A DNA stretch of 64,000 nucleotides, from positions 6,321-70,320 of the forward strand of contig JBKHDD010000007.1 of assembly GCA_046541515.1 (NCBI GenBank). Direction: 5' to 3'. This DNA is from CAYFVR01 sp046541515. Lineage in GTDB: Bacteria > Desulfobacterota > Desulfobacteria > Desulfobacterales > Desulfococcaceae. The notes beneath the pieces were generated by a model, which worked only from the letters and a program-made list of their open reading frames with translations, had not been told where the DNA came from and ran no database searches. This document shows, in pieces, positions 8,481 to 16,018 of the stretch. The stretch's first letter is position 1; every line of letters starts with the position of its first letter. The position numbers were made by a program, and so were the translations under genes.

Positions 8481-8742
8481 AATTCCTCACCTCCTGCTTG
8501 GTTGCCTTCCATAGGGTCACAAGGTGATAATACAAGCCTTCATTGTCAAATCTTTGTTCATAGATTACTGTGTATAGTTTTCCCTGCACCCAGCCGGTAG
8601 CGGAGTATTGCGCTGGATCATCTCGCCGCAGATTTTCATAATAATAGTGATTAAATATTTCTTGCACATCATCGAAACCAATCCCACGCTTTGGATTCTT
8701 TTTGATTTGTTCACTTTTTTTGATATCATATTTAAATCTCAT
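8464..8742 (-). CDS. BrnT-like ribonuclease toxin (DUF497)
   Basis: 92 residues with BrnT features: an N-terminal F-x-Y-D-I-K-K-S...NPKRGIGFDDVQEIF segment and the central GKLYTVIYEQRF strand pair. BrnT is a RelE-fold RNase that blocks translation. The segment before the first strand is slightly unusual and the C-terminal part is longer than in Brucella BrnT. Paired with the CopG-type antitoxin; module apparently intact. Confidence 0.75.
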   Translation of the reverse strand: MRFKYDIKKSEQIKKNPKRGIGFDDVQEIFNHYYYENLRRDDPAQYSATGWVQGKLYTVIYEQRFDNEGLYYHLVTLWKATKQEVRNYVENS

Positions 8743-8858
8743 ATGTCTTTGCCATGCTTTTCACAACATTTCGATTCCGGCATGAAAACATTTCTCTTGG
8801 GAGAGCAACTTGATGGTAAAGCCTGCATATCCATCTATGAATTTATGAGCCGATTAAT

Positions 8859-8897
8859 CCAGTGATGAACCGGTTTCCGGCTAACGTGCACAAAACC
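8859..8897 (+). repeat. 39-bp direct repeat, left copy (island boundary?)
   Basis: CCAGTG...ACCGGTTTCCGGCTAACGTG...AAAACC. The same 39 bases recur in the same orientation at 19132-19170 with three mismatches. The two copies enclose the AT-rich island with the peptide-maturation operon. The motif contains GGCTAAC, a sequence found at integron attC ends. No gene is seen from 8743 to 9029 apart from this repeat. Confidence 0.65.
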
Positions 8898-9029
8898 CAA
8901 CCGCGCTTCCGAATCAACAATGCCACCCGCACACCGACTCCCATATGGCCCGGCATGGAAGGGACCGCTCTTCGGCGCGGGCGTGATGACGGCGGCGCTG
9001 CGCCGGGGGTGAAAGAAGCCGCTCATCAA

Positions 9030-9113
9030 TCATGCGCTGTACATTTTATGATATTTCTGATTTGAACCAATAAGATTACCCCATCCCGAAGTATCGGCGA
9101 ATATCCTTCTCAT
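9030..9113 (-). pseudogene. truncated VapC/PIN toxin
   Basis: Directly after the antitoxin stop (TAG-ATG) a frame reads MRRIFADTSGWGNLIGSNQK and ends after 27 codons. IFADTSGW is the conserved first strand and catalytic Asp of VapC PIN toxins, which are normally about 130 residues. Past the stop the sequence turns GC-rich and unrelated, so the rest has been lost by recombination. Confidence 0.6.
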
Positions 9114-9359
9114 CTATTTTGTTTTCATGTTCTCTTTTAATATTTCCCCCAAATAAGCGTCATGATTATCCGCCCAGTCGGGATTGTTGAGTTTGAATTT
9201 CCCGATAAATTTTTCCAAAGGATCGTCGGCATGTTTCCGGGCCTCGGAAACCACCCATTGAGCGGCCAAATTTTCCGGCATTTGCCCGGCCTTTTCGGAT
9301 AATTTTTTCAACAGCGTATAAACGTCCTCTGACAGTTCTAATTTCAGAGTATGTCCCAT
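9114..9359 (-). CDS. VapB-like antitoxin, partner truncated
   Basis: 81 residues. The N-terminus MGHTLKLELSEDVYTLLKKL looks like a ribbon-helix-helix or AbrB-like DNA-binding segment. The C-terminal part (DPLEKFIGKF, DWADNHDAYLGEIL) is typical of VapB-type antitoxin tails that clamp a PIN toxin. The toxin gene that follows is truncated (9030-9113). Confidence 0.65.
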   Translation of the reverse strand: MGHTLKLELSEDVYTLLKKLSEKAGQMPENLAAQWVVSEARKHADDPLEKFIGKFKLNNPDWADNHDAYLGEILKENMKTK

Positions 9360-9640
9360 ATAGCCATCTCTTTTATGTAACGGTCAAAACAACGTTGGCT
9401 GCTTTTGGGTCAATTCCGAAGGTTTTCCGCCGTAATCTTGAAGAAGCCTTTTCAGATCAGGTATTCCACGCCCCTTTGCAATTACGTGGGAACGAGCAAT
9501 GGGTTCTTTATTCTATTCAGGAACTTGAATACTCTTGTTTTCATGTCCGCTCAACGTGGGGGGCGCCTGCGGGCGTCTCGCCTGCGGCAGAAACCGGCGT
9601 AACCGACAGTTTCCACCGGTGGCAATAGAGACGCTTCATT

Positions 9641-10243
9641 TCACTCGGTAGCCGGATAGCGGTAATGACCGGTAATCAAGAACTGGAACAGGATGCCCTC
9701 GATTTTCGGCCCGGATCCGATGTTGTGCACCACGAGCGGTCTGATCCCGTCCCGCGAGAGACGATCAATGACGATCCCGATATGGGGGAGATTGCCGGGC
9801 AACATCCAGGTCACAAGGTCCCCGGGGCGATATTCGCTTGGGTCCTGAGAAGTCGGCAGAACGCCGCCGTTCCGCTCGAAGAAGGTCTGGAGGTTTGGGA
9901 CGCGGCGATGGTCTATGTTCGGATCGGGCCGGGTAAGTCCCCAGTGGTCCGGGTATTTGTGGAAGTTATCCGACATGTCTCCGTGGACGAAGCGTTGGAG
10001 ATCAATTCCCAGCGCTCGATACGACCGCACGACGACATCGGTGCGCACGCCAATGTGGCCGGGCACGTCCCCGTTCCGATAGGGAATTTGGCGGTAGCCT
10101 CCGTCGTAGGTGACGCGATGGGTTGTCCGTTCGATGGCCGCCTCCACCAGTTGCGAGGCGGTGCCGTTCGCGGTCGGTTGCGCTTGACAGATGGCCGAGC
10201 ATAGGACGATTGCGATTATGGTTACTGGTTGGTGTCTTCTCAT
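9641..10243 (-). CDS. DUF1287 family secreted protein, Cys replaced by Arg
   Basis: About 200 residues with an N-terminal signal peptide (TIIAIVLCSAICQAQ). The body matches DUF1287 (YijF-like, NlpC/P60-related): GGYRQIPYRNGDVPGHIGVR, DPNIDHRRVPNLQTFF, GDLVTWMLPGNLPHIGIV, VHNIGSGP and ITGHYRY. In this family the GV-C-TDVV segment carries the presumed catalytic Cys; here it reads GVRTDVVV, a possible CGC for TGC change. The enzyme may be inactive. ATG 10243 is preferred over GTG 10252. The start lies just inside attC-like site B, so this gene looks like an integron cassette. Confidence 0.78.
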   Translation of the reverse strand: MRRHQPVTIIAIVLCSAICQAQPTANGTASQLVEAAIERTTHRVTYDGGYRQIPYRNGDVPGHIGVRTDVVVRSYRALGIDLQRFVHGDMSDNFHKYPDHWGLTRPDPNIDHRRVPNLQTFFERNGGVLPTSQDPSEYRPGDLVTWMLPGNLPHIGIVIDRLSRDGIRPLVVHNIGSGPKIEGILFQFLITGHYRYPATE

Positions 10244-10256
10244 GGATTCCACGTCG

Positions 10257-10316
10257 CTATAACGCCAAAATCAGCGGCGCGGTTTTTTGCGTCCGCTGGA
10301 TTTTTTTTGTTATGTG
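10257..10316 (-). other. attC-like integron recombination site B
   Basis: Read on the minus strand: CATAAC, A-rich spacer, AAAATCCAGCGGACGC, loop, GCGCCGCTGATTTT, then GCGTTATAG. The inner arms pair perfectly except for two extra bases (C and A) on the left arm, which are the extrahelical bases that set attC polarity. The DUF1287 gene starts within 15-20 bp of the GTTA crossover end. No integrase is in the window. Confidence 0.6.
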
Positions 10317-10895
10317 GCGTTTTCTGGTGTACAGCATCTGAATTGATACCCTTTCCAAAAAGGTTTACATTGATGAAACAATTCTTGCCCTTTTTGCATG
10401 TTTTAAAAGTCAGCGTTGATAGCAGCAACCTTCCAATCTCAAGAGGTCACACATTCATTTGGCATTCTGAATTTTTCCTGTCCACTCAAAGCTTACGAAT
10501 AGGATAATAATCCTTAATTCCATGCGATCTCAAACATACATCCAGTATCCTTAAGCTTGCGCGAATGCCGAATATTTTCGAACACCAACATTATTGTTGA
10601 GTGGGATCAAAGGTGCGCTGAAGTCTGCAAAGGTGTGTACTTCAATCAGAATTCATTGCTTCCTTCCATCAAAGAGCTACCCAACAATCATAGACATAGT
10701 CCTCGTCGTAAGATTCCTATAAAATTGACAGTAATCCAAATCCACCTTTGGGGGGGCGCTCCTAAATTTCTTGAACTGGATAATAGTTGGAAATTTATGA
10801 AAACCCCACAATGCTTTTGTTATTCATACATTTTTCTAAATCGGCGGTCAGCAGAAGAAATACCGTAATTTGCTCACTCAGAATAATTTTTATTT
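10317..10895. other. AT-rich intergenic stretch, no gene seen
   Basis: About 580 bp between attC-like site B and the end of the TldD-like gene. Short frames on both strands lack ribosome binding sites and resemble nothing I recognise. Base composition changes from GC-rich to AT-rich across this stretch. Confidence 0.6.
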
Positions 10896-12104
10896 TCAGA
10901 ATAGTAGCTTGTAATTTTTTTGTTTCAAAAATGCATGGATAATTATTGCAGGAGAGGAAGCGGTTGTACGAATCCAACCGCTTTCCTTTTTGTAACAATC
11001 AATAGGGCGTGTTTGAATTTCTCCATGGGAAGAGATAAAATTTTTAGAGAATCTTGATAACGAAATGGTGAGCTCGACTAATGGGTATATCTTTTTTGAT
11101 CTGTACCCGTCGATGACTTCATGTGCATAATATGCTTTAAGTTTAATTTCCCCATCAACTTTTTTAGCTTCTTGGCCTTCATAAAAATCGTCTATGATGA
11201 GCCCTGTTTGGAGGTGATTTACTAATTCAATTTTTTCATACTTTGTGTCAAAATCAATAATGAGGTTAGACAATCTCGGAGACGGGTTGAGGTATAGATT
11301 TTCTGCTCTTCCTTTTTTTCTTTTTTTAGATACAACCTCGTTATATTGGCCGTCTAAACTACCTAATAACACTCCGTGCTGCATAAGTGTCATTTCAGTT
11401 GCCTCTTCACAGAACTGATCCATCTGATACGACCCATACCATAAAGGGATAAGTGGATTGTCTATTACCTGCAATTCTTCAGGGAATATTATGTTGAGTT
11501 TTTTGGTAGACTGAACTTGCTCCGCATACTCAAACGCATGACCCAAAAGTTCATGAAAAAAGAAACTAGCAGCTCTTTGAGAAAGACCAATTCGATAGTA
11601 ACCAGGGGAGATTGTAGCATTTTTAACTTTTGATCTAAAGCAATCAACATGATGTTTGAAAGGGGCCGGAATCGAATTTTTACTCGCCGAATATTCACTT
11701 AACGTATTTTGTTGAGAGGGAGGCTGATAAATTCGACAAAAAAACATCCCATCACAATGTGAATCACATTTTTCAAATCGGTAACATAAATCTTTTATTA
11801 CTCCTAAACATTGCTTTTCTTCTAAAAAAATCCAGTTGGCAAGCGTTTTTATAAATGTAACAGATTGAGCGAGACTAAACAAAGAATTAACCTCTTCCAT
11901 AAAATATAAAAGAGTTTCCAATTGAACATTATCGTTTACAAAAGTATTAATAGCCTGCCCTTTTTTAGAAAGCAGCAATGTTAATGAAACTCTTTTAACT
12001 TTTTTATCAATAGGAAAGATCATGCACTCAGCGATAACATTCGGTGAGATTGATCCGTTTACAAACTGGGTTTTCAAAATTGTTAAGCATTCGTTGATAG
12101 TCAT
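10896..12104 (-). CDS. TldD-like metalloprotease (PmbA/TldD family)
   Basis: 402 residues. H184-E185-L-L-G-H189 in FFFHELLGHAFEYAE is the HExxxH zinc motif of TldD; C370 in RPIDCYKKESG matches the third ligand position near the C-terminus of TldD. Other family blocks are YGSYQMDQF...MTLMQHGVLLGSL and NPSPRLSNLIID. TldD/TldE proteases degrade unfolded peptides and remove the leader of microcin B17, so a leader-peptidase role for the 40-residue peptide encoded in the same operon is a reasonable inference. No TldE partner is encoded here. The N-terminal 100 residues are poorly conserved. Last gene of the operon, 18 bp after the PHP gene; no clear ribosome binding site. Confidence 0.8.
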   Translation of the reverse strand: MTINECLTILKTQFVNGSISPNVIAECMIFPIDKKVKRVSLTLLLSKKGQAINTFVNDNVQLETLLYFMEEVNSLFSLAQSVTFIKTLANWIFLEEKQCLGVIKDLCYRFEKCDSHCDGMFFCRIYQPPSQQNTLSEYSASKNSIPAPFKHHVDCFRSKVKNATISPGYYRIGLSQRAASFFFHELLGHAFEYAEQVQSTKKLNIIFPEELQVIDNPLIPLWYGSYQMDQFCEEATEMTLMQHGVLLGSLDGQYNEVVSKKRKKGRAENLYLNPSPRLSNLIIDFDTKYEKIELVNHLQTGLIIDDFYEGQEAKKVDGEIKLKAYYAHEVIDGYRSKKIYPLVELTISLSRFSKNFISSHGEIQTRPIDCYKKESGWIRTTASSPAIIIHAFLKQKNYKLLF

Positions 12105-12122
12105 AATAATATATTAGACAAG

Positions 12123-13190
12123 TCACACCCGATAATAGTCAAAGATTGTTCGTGGAGGCCAAACCGGCTTTGGCCATATCAATCGTTCGTCAGCAGGGTA
12201 TTTGGCTCTATGATTTAATGCTAATGCTATGTAATCAAAAAGAAAATTTTTAGATACTATTTCAATATTGATTTTGTGAAAACTTGCTTCTATCGTGATG
12301 AAGGAGTTTTTTTCATTACACTGGGAAATACCAGTTTCAGATAACTTGAAGCAGGAAATATATGGAGAATTCGTTGTGGTCATATGAAATGTGTATAGCA
12401 TTGAATCTCTTAATCCGTTTGTAACAGCAATCTCAAAGCAGTCTGCGTCCCATGGCGTATCACCTTTATAATGAATTGGCCAGCACGAAAAACAATTAAT
12501 ATTAACGTTAATTATTCTTGGGTTTGCCTTTACTATGATATCTGCTACAGAAGTTTCTAACTCAAGTTTTTTGGGAGCAATTAGCTGAAAGTCAGTTTTT
12601 ATTTTTCTTATGTCAAGAGTATGTTTGTTGGCTGCTATAATGGTTTGCCAGATAGGATCGTTTTCATCCCAGTGCATAGCTTGTGAAGGGATATTCTGAT
12701 ATTCATGTTTTTCATGTGCATCAAGTCCCCATATCTGAGTAAATTCTAACCTATCGCCTAACTTATTGATTAGACCATCTCTTGAATTATAGTTTTCAAA
12801 ACCATCCAACAACCCTAATGAGTGTAATCTTTTCAACTCTGCAATATGCCGTTCGTTATGCCTAAAAGGATGTAGATAGATAGTTGCCCCCCCTTGTTTT
12901 TTGACAGATTTACAAACTTGCTCAACAGTTAGTTGTGAGGGAAAAACTGACGTTACGCCAATCAGCCCTAAATCAGTATTTCCGACGGTATGCTCGTAAC
13001 TAATTGGAATTTTAACTTTGTTTGAATATTTCTGCGCAAGCTTTTTTAATTCAACACACCCATCTATTCGGGCATGATCAAGTAAAACAATAGCATCGAC
13101 ATTAGATTGTATAGCAACTTGCCAAATGTCAGGGATGGTCAGTTCTCCATCCGAATGATTTGAATGAAGATGGTAAAGCACACGAGGCAT
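12123..13190 (-). CDS. PHP-domain metal-dependent phosphoesterase
   Basis: 355 residues. Metal-binding PHP motifs appear in order: H7-L-H9-S-N-H12-S-D-G, L-D38-H39-A, YEHTVG, LHPFRHN and GLDAHEKHE. The PHP core spans roughly residues 1-200. The C-terminal 150 residues, with an aromatic strand-rich pattern (NVNINCFSCWPIHYKG), are not recognised and may bind substrate. PHP enzymes hydrolyse nucleotide, phosphate-ester or DNA-end substrates. The gene sits 10 bp after the second radical SAM gene, with AGG before ATG. Confidence 0.8.
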   Translation of the reverse strand: MPRVLYHLHSNHSDGELTIPDIWQVAIQSNVDAIVLLDHARIDGCVELKKLAQKYSNKVKIPISYEHTVGNTDLGLIGVTSVFPSQLTVEQVCKSVKKQGGATIYLHPFRHNERHIAELKRLHSLGLLDGFENYNSRDGLINKLGDRLEFTQIWGLDAHEKHEYQNIPSQAMHWDENDPIWQTIIAANKHTLDIRKIKTDFQLIAPKKLELETSVADIIVKANPRIINVNINCFSCWPIHYKGDTPWDADCFEIAVTNGLRDSMLYTFHMTTTNSPYISCFKLSETGISQCNEKNSFITIEASFHKINIEIVSKNFLFDYIALALNHRAKYPADERLIWPKPVWPPRTIFDYYRV

Positions 13191-13200
13191 AACCTGAAAA

Positions 13201-14163
13201 TTATGCTCCTGAATAGTTTAACGACAGATCAATCGGTGTAAATTCTTTGTTATAATCAAAACGATGAGCATTTCTGCCGGAAGCAACTTCACAGTATTGT
13301 ACAAGATCGCATTGCTTACATGGCTCAGCTTGTAATTTGTGAGGCTGTATCTCCTTTTGTATCCCTGAAGGATACAGAGAAATTGCAACAGCTCTTTCTA
13401 TGCTCCTATCTTCTTCTTTTATTGTCATTACATAGGGCCAGAATTTTTCGTGCATTGCACATAACGGAATTCTATGAATACAAAATGGTAGACCAGAAGA
13501 AATCAATTCTTCCATGACGCCATTAATTGCAAATTTTGTTTCAGGAAAACTGGGAACTAATCCAGAATCTATTGCACCATTGGTGCGACACAATCCGCTT
13601 AATATGTAATTATCTACATGTATGTCAAAATTACGCAACAAAGTAGGTATATCAGGCAATTCGTGTAGTACACTTTTAATGAGTATCATCTTGATAGATA
13701 ACTCAACCCCATCATTTTGAGCACGTTTATAGGAAATATTTTTAAGGCCTGACATAATGGTTTGCCATGTGTTTTTCTTTGTCAAATCCCTGTGAGTACA
13801 AGGAGAAGTTGTCAATATTGGAATTATGAATTGAGGGGAACAAATTGAAAGAATCGTATCAACAAATTGAGGATTAGCTAAGACGACTCCGTTGGTTGCT
13901 ATTTGGATTTTAGAAAAACGTCTCGATAAAATTTGCAATATAGCTGGCAATTTTTTATGTAATAATGGTTCCCCTCCAGATAAATGAGCAAGTTGAACAT
14001 TAGAGGGAACTTTTCTAATGAAAGCCTCAAGCATTTCAATGGAAATATCTTTGGAAAAAGAATTATGACGTGCATGTACAGTTTCATCAGACACACAAAA
14101 TGAACATTCATGATTGCATCTAAACGTTGAATTTATGTAGCATATAGGGGCTATTTTAGTCAT
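13201..14163 (-). CDS. radical SAM protein (operon enzyme 2)
   Basis: 320 residues from ATG 14163, which overlaps the helicase stop by 8 bp. The [4Fe-4S]-SAM motif is R-C-N-H-E-C-S-F-C at about residue 15, followed by the GGEP motif (HLSGGEPLLHKK). The C-terminal tail has a compact Cys cluster (PCKQCDLVQYCEVASGR) that may bind an auxiliary cluster but is shorter than a full SPASM domain. Substrate unknown. It could act on the peptide, on a nucleic acid, or on a small molecule joined to the peptide. Confidence 0.8.
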   Translation of the reverse strand: MTKIAPICYINSTFRCNHECSFCVSDETVHARHNSFSKDISIEMLEAFIRKVPSNVQLAHLSGGEPLLHKKLPAILQILSRRFSKIQIATNGVVLANPQFVDTILSICSPQFIIPILTTSPCTHRDLTKKNTWQTIMSGLKNISYKRAQNDGVELSIKMILIKSVLHELPDIPTLLRNFDIHVDNYILSGLCRTNGAIDSGLVPSFPETKFAINGVMEELISSGLPFCIHRIPLCAMHEKFWPYVMTIKEEDRSIERAVAISLYPSGIQKEIQPHKLQAEPCKQCDLVQYCEVASGRNAHRFDYNKEFTPIDLSLNYSGA

Positions 14164-15790
14164 ATAAATCTTCGTAATGGATAACGGTGTAGGGTATGCC
14201 CAGTTCAATTAAAAAATGTTGTCTATCGGATGATATTTTTTCCTCGACTGTATCTTCAGATACAAGTGAATAAAATATACAATTCGTATTGTTCGATTTC
14301 GGACGCATTATACGGCCAACTTTTTGTGCTTCTTCTTGGCGAGAACTATTGCCTGCTGACAATTGAATAGCTATGTTTGCATTTGGTAAATCCAAAGCAT
14401 TACTTCCAATTTTGGATAAACCTAATCTTGAAATAGTTCCCTCCTTGAATGACTCTAAAAGCCTCTCTCTTATTGCAAATGGCGTTTTCCCCGTTATCAC
14501 ATCAATATTATACCTCTTGTTTAGATAATCAAGTTGAGAATTATAACCTGCAAATATAAGTACCTGATCTGATTCATGTTTTGATAGTAAGTCTGAAACA
14601 ATATCATTTTTAAAGGGGTTTGTTGCCGCTATACGCTTTACCTCTGTTTGGTTTTCTTTTTTAATTTTATTGCGTATTTCGTCCGACACGGGAACTTTTA
14701 CCTCAAGACATTGAGGTACCGTTATTGCATTAGCGGCCTGTAGTTCTTTCCACGATAATTCAAACTGTTTCGGCCCAACTAAGTTATGAAGTTGCAATAA
14801 ATAATTATCTTTTCTTGTCAGACTGGCTGTTAAACCAATCCGTTGTGTATATGCATAAATACACGGAATCTTTTCAAGATGTGAAGGGGCTAAATGCGCT
14901 TCATCAAAAATGACAGTGTCAAAATGATCTGCCGAAAGGTGGATAAGCTCACGGGCTTTTGAGTATGTGGTGATATAAGCGGATAATTTCTGATCTGCTG
15001 TTAATTTAGATTTAAAAGTAGGTGTTGTATATTGAACTTTTTTTTCAAACAGTGGATGCTCTGTTATTTCTACACAAGATTCTGCTTTAGAGTTCTCTAC
15101 CCATTTTTTAAATTCATTTCCCCACTGCTTTGCACTCATTTTTGATGTACACAGAACAAGTGCCCTACAGCTCACCTGGAGTAAAATAGTTATAGCTATG
15201 AGAGTTTTTCCAGCTCCACAAGGAAGAATCAAAAAGCCAGAAGGTCTTGGTGGTAAACAAAATTTACTCACGGAATCTACCTGATAATCCCTTAGAACCT
15301 CTTCTATGTAATTAGGCGTAGAACGTGATTCAGATGGTGTTGGGTGAGTTCGAGTGTCTAAAACAGGTAACTTATTTTTTGCATATTTTGATTTGAGTGT
15401 AACAATATCATCCCAGGCTGATAGTTGCTCGCAGGTGCCTAACTTATATTCGGAATGGAAGTTTGCTTTTGGGTTATACATATCCCCATGTAGCATGCAT
15501 TTGCCATATCTATTATGGAGTTGCTTGATATAGGAAATAAGGTCCGCGGGGACAGGGCTTTTTGCCAGTCCTTTTAATCTTTCTATAATTTCACTCGGTG
15601 TAACACATTGTCCGAAAGCATTCCAGATATATGTTATGTTAAATTTATATGCAAAAAGGGAGGGCGTTCGTAGTAGAATAGATGCGCAATAATTCATTGT
15701 CCTTCGTGCTTCCATGAATCGAACATGCTTCCGCTCAACATATAAAGTCCATTTACCTACGATTCGAACAGGTCGCTCTGAAGCTCTCAT
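14156..15790 (-). CDS. XPB/Ssl2-like superfamily 2 helicase
   Basis: 544 residues. Residues 1-150 are a non-conserved N-terminal domain. The core then shows a Q-like RDYQ (167-170), Walker A PCGAGKT (190-196), DEAH (296-299), motif III GLTAS and a second RecA lobe with QVLIFAGYNSQLDYL and motif VI QKVGRIMRP. Motifs and layout fit the XPB (ERCC3) branch of double-stranded DNA translocases. A helicase in a radical SAM/peptide operon is unusual. ATG 15790 has AGG at a good distance. Its stop overlaps the second radical SAM gene. Confidence 0.85.
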   Translation of the reverse strand: MRASERPVRIVGKWTLYVERKHVRFMEARRTMNYCASILLRTPSLFAYKFNITYIWNAFGQCVTPSEIIERLKGLAKSPVPADLISYIKQLHNRYGKCMLHGDMYNPKANFHSEYKLGTCEQLSAWDDIVTLKSKYAKNKLPVLDTRTHPTPSESRSTPNYIEEVLRDYQVDSVSKFCLPPRPSGFLILPCGAGKTLIAITILLQVSCRALVLCTSKMSAKQWGNEFKKWVENSKAESCVEITEHPLFEKKVQYTTPTFKSKLTADQKLSAYITTYSKARELIHLSADHFDTVIFDEAHLAPSHLEKIPCIYAYTQRIGLTASLTRKDNYLLQLHNLVGPKQFELSWKELQAANAITVPQCLEVKVPVSDEIRNKIKKENQTEVKRIAATNPFKNDIVSDLLSKHESDQVLIFAGYNSQLDYLNKRYNIDVITGKTPFAIRERLLESFKEGTISRLGLSKIGSNALDLPNANIAIQLSAGNSSRQEEAQKVGRIMRPKSNNTNCIFYSLVSEDTVEEKISSDRQHFLIELGIPYTVIHYEDLYD

Positions 15791-15818
15791 TTTACCTGCT
15801 TATTGAAATTTAGAAAAC

Positions 15819-15868
15819 AACACGACACTAATTGCAATACAAGTTTTGTTCGCAATTAGTGTCGTGTT
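15819..15868 (-). terminator. 17-bp perfect stem between peptide gene and helicase gene
   Basis: AACACGACACTAATTGC and GCAATTAGTGTCGTGTT pair perfectly around a 16-base loop. On the transcribed strand the stem is followed by TGTTTTCTAAATTTC, a weak T-tract. It could be a partial terminator that makes the short peptide message more abundant than the downstream enzymes, or a 3' stabiliser. Confidence 0.6.
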
Positions 15869-15876
15869 TAGAAAAT

Positions 15877-15999
15877 TTAGGATCGTGTATGTACTCGATA
15901 TGCACCATAAGCTGCCTTAAGGTTTCCTTTTTGCACCTCTTTTGCTCGTTGCACTAACATGGCAAGAGCCTTCTTGGTAGCTTTATTTGTTTTTTTCAT
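15877..15999 (-). CDS. 40-residue basic peptide, putative RiPP precursor
   Basis: ATG 15999 follows a near-perfect AAGGAGG site and lies 19 bp after the SPASM maturase stop. The peptide has a Lys/Ala-rich helical N-terminal two thirds (leader-like, residues 1-28) and a C-terminal AAYGAYRVHTRS with two Tyr, His and two Arg and no Cys. Size, position next to a radical SAM/SPASM enzyme and leader/core layout are what is expected of a ribosomally made, radical SAM-modified peptide. Aromatic and basic side chains in YGAYRVHTRS would be candidate crosslink sites. An upstream in-frame start at 16074 would overlap the maturase and lacks a ribosome binding site. Confidence 0.7.
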   Translation of the reverse strand: MKKTNKATKKALAMLVQRAKEVQKGNLKAAYGAYRVHTRS

Positions 16000-16018
16000 T
16001 TCTTTCCTCCTTATAAAT

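Noticed and set aside
9541..9610. GTCCGCTCAAC motif near 9548 as a fourth attC-like site
   Set aside because: No complementary AGCGG arm was found within 100 bp; only a short GC-rich hairpin follows.
10557..10868. 103-codon plus-strand frame in the AT-rich spacer
   Set aside because: No ribosome binding site, no family resemblance and a composition typical of chance frames in AT-rich DNA.
13899..14111. 70-codon frame inside the second radical SAM gene
   Set aside because: Same-strand shadow of a gene with intact radical SAM motifs.
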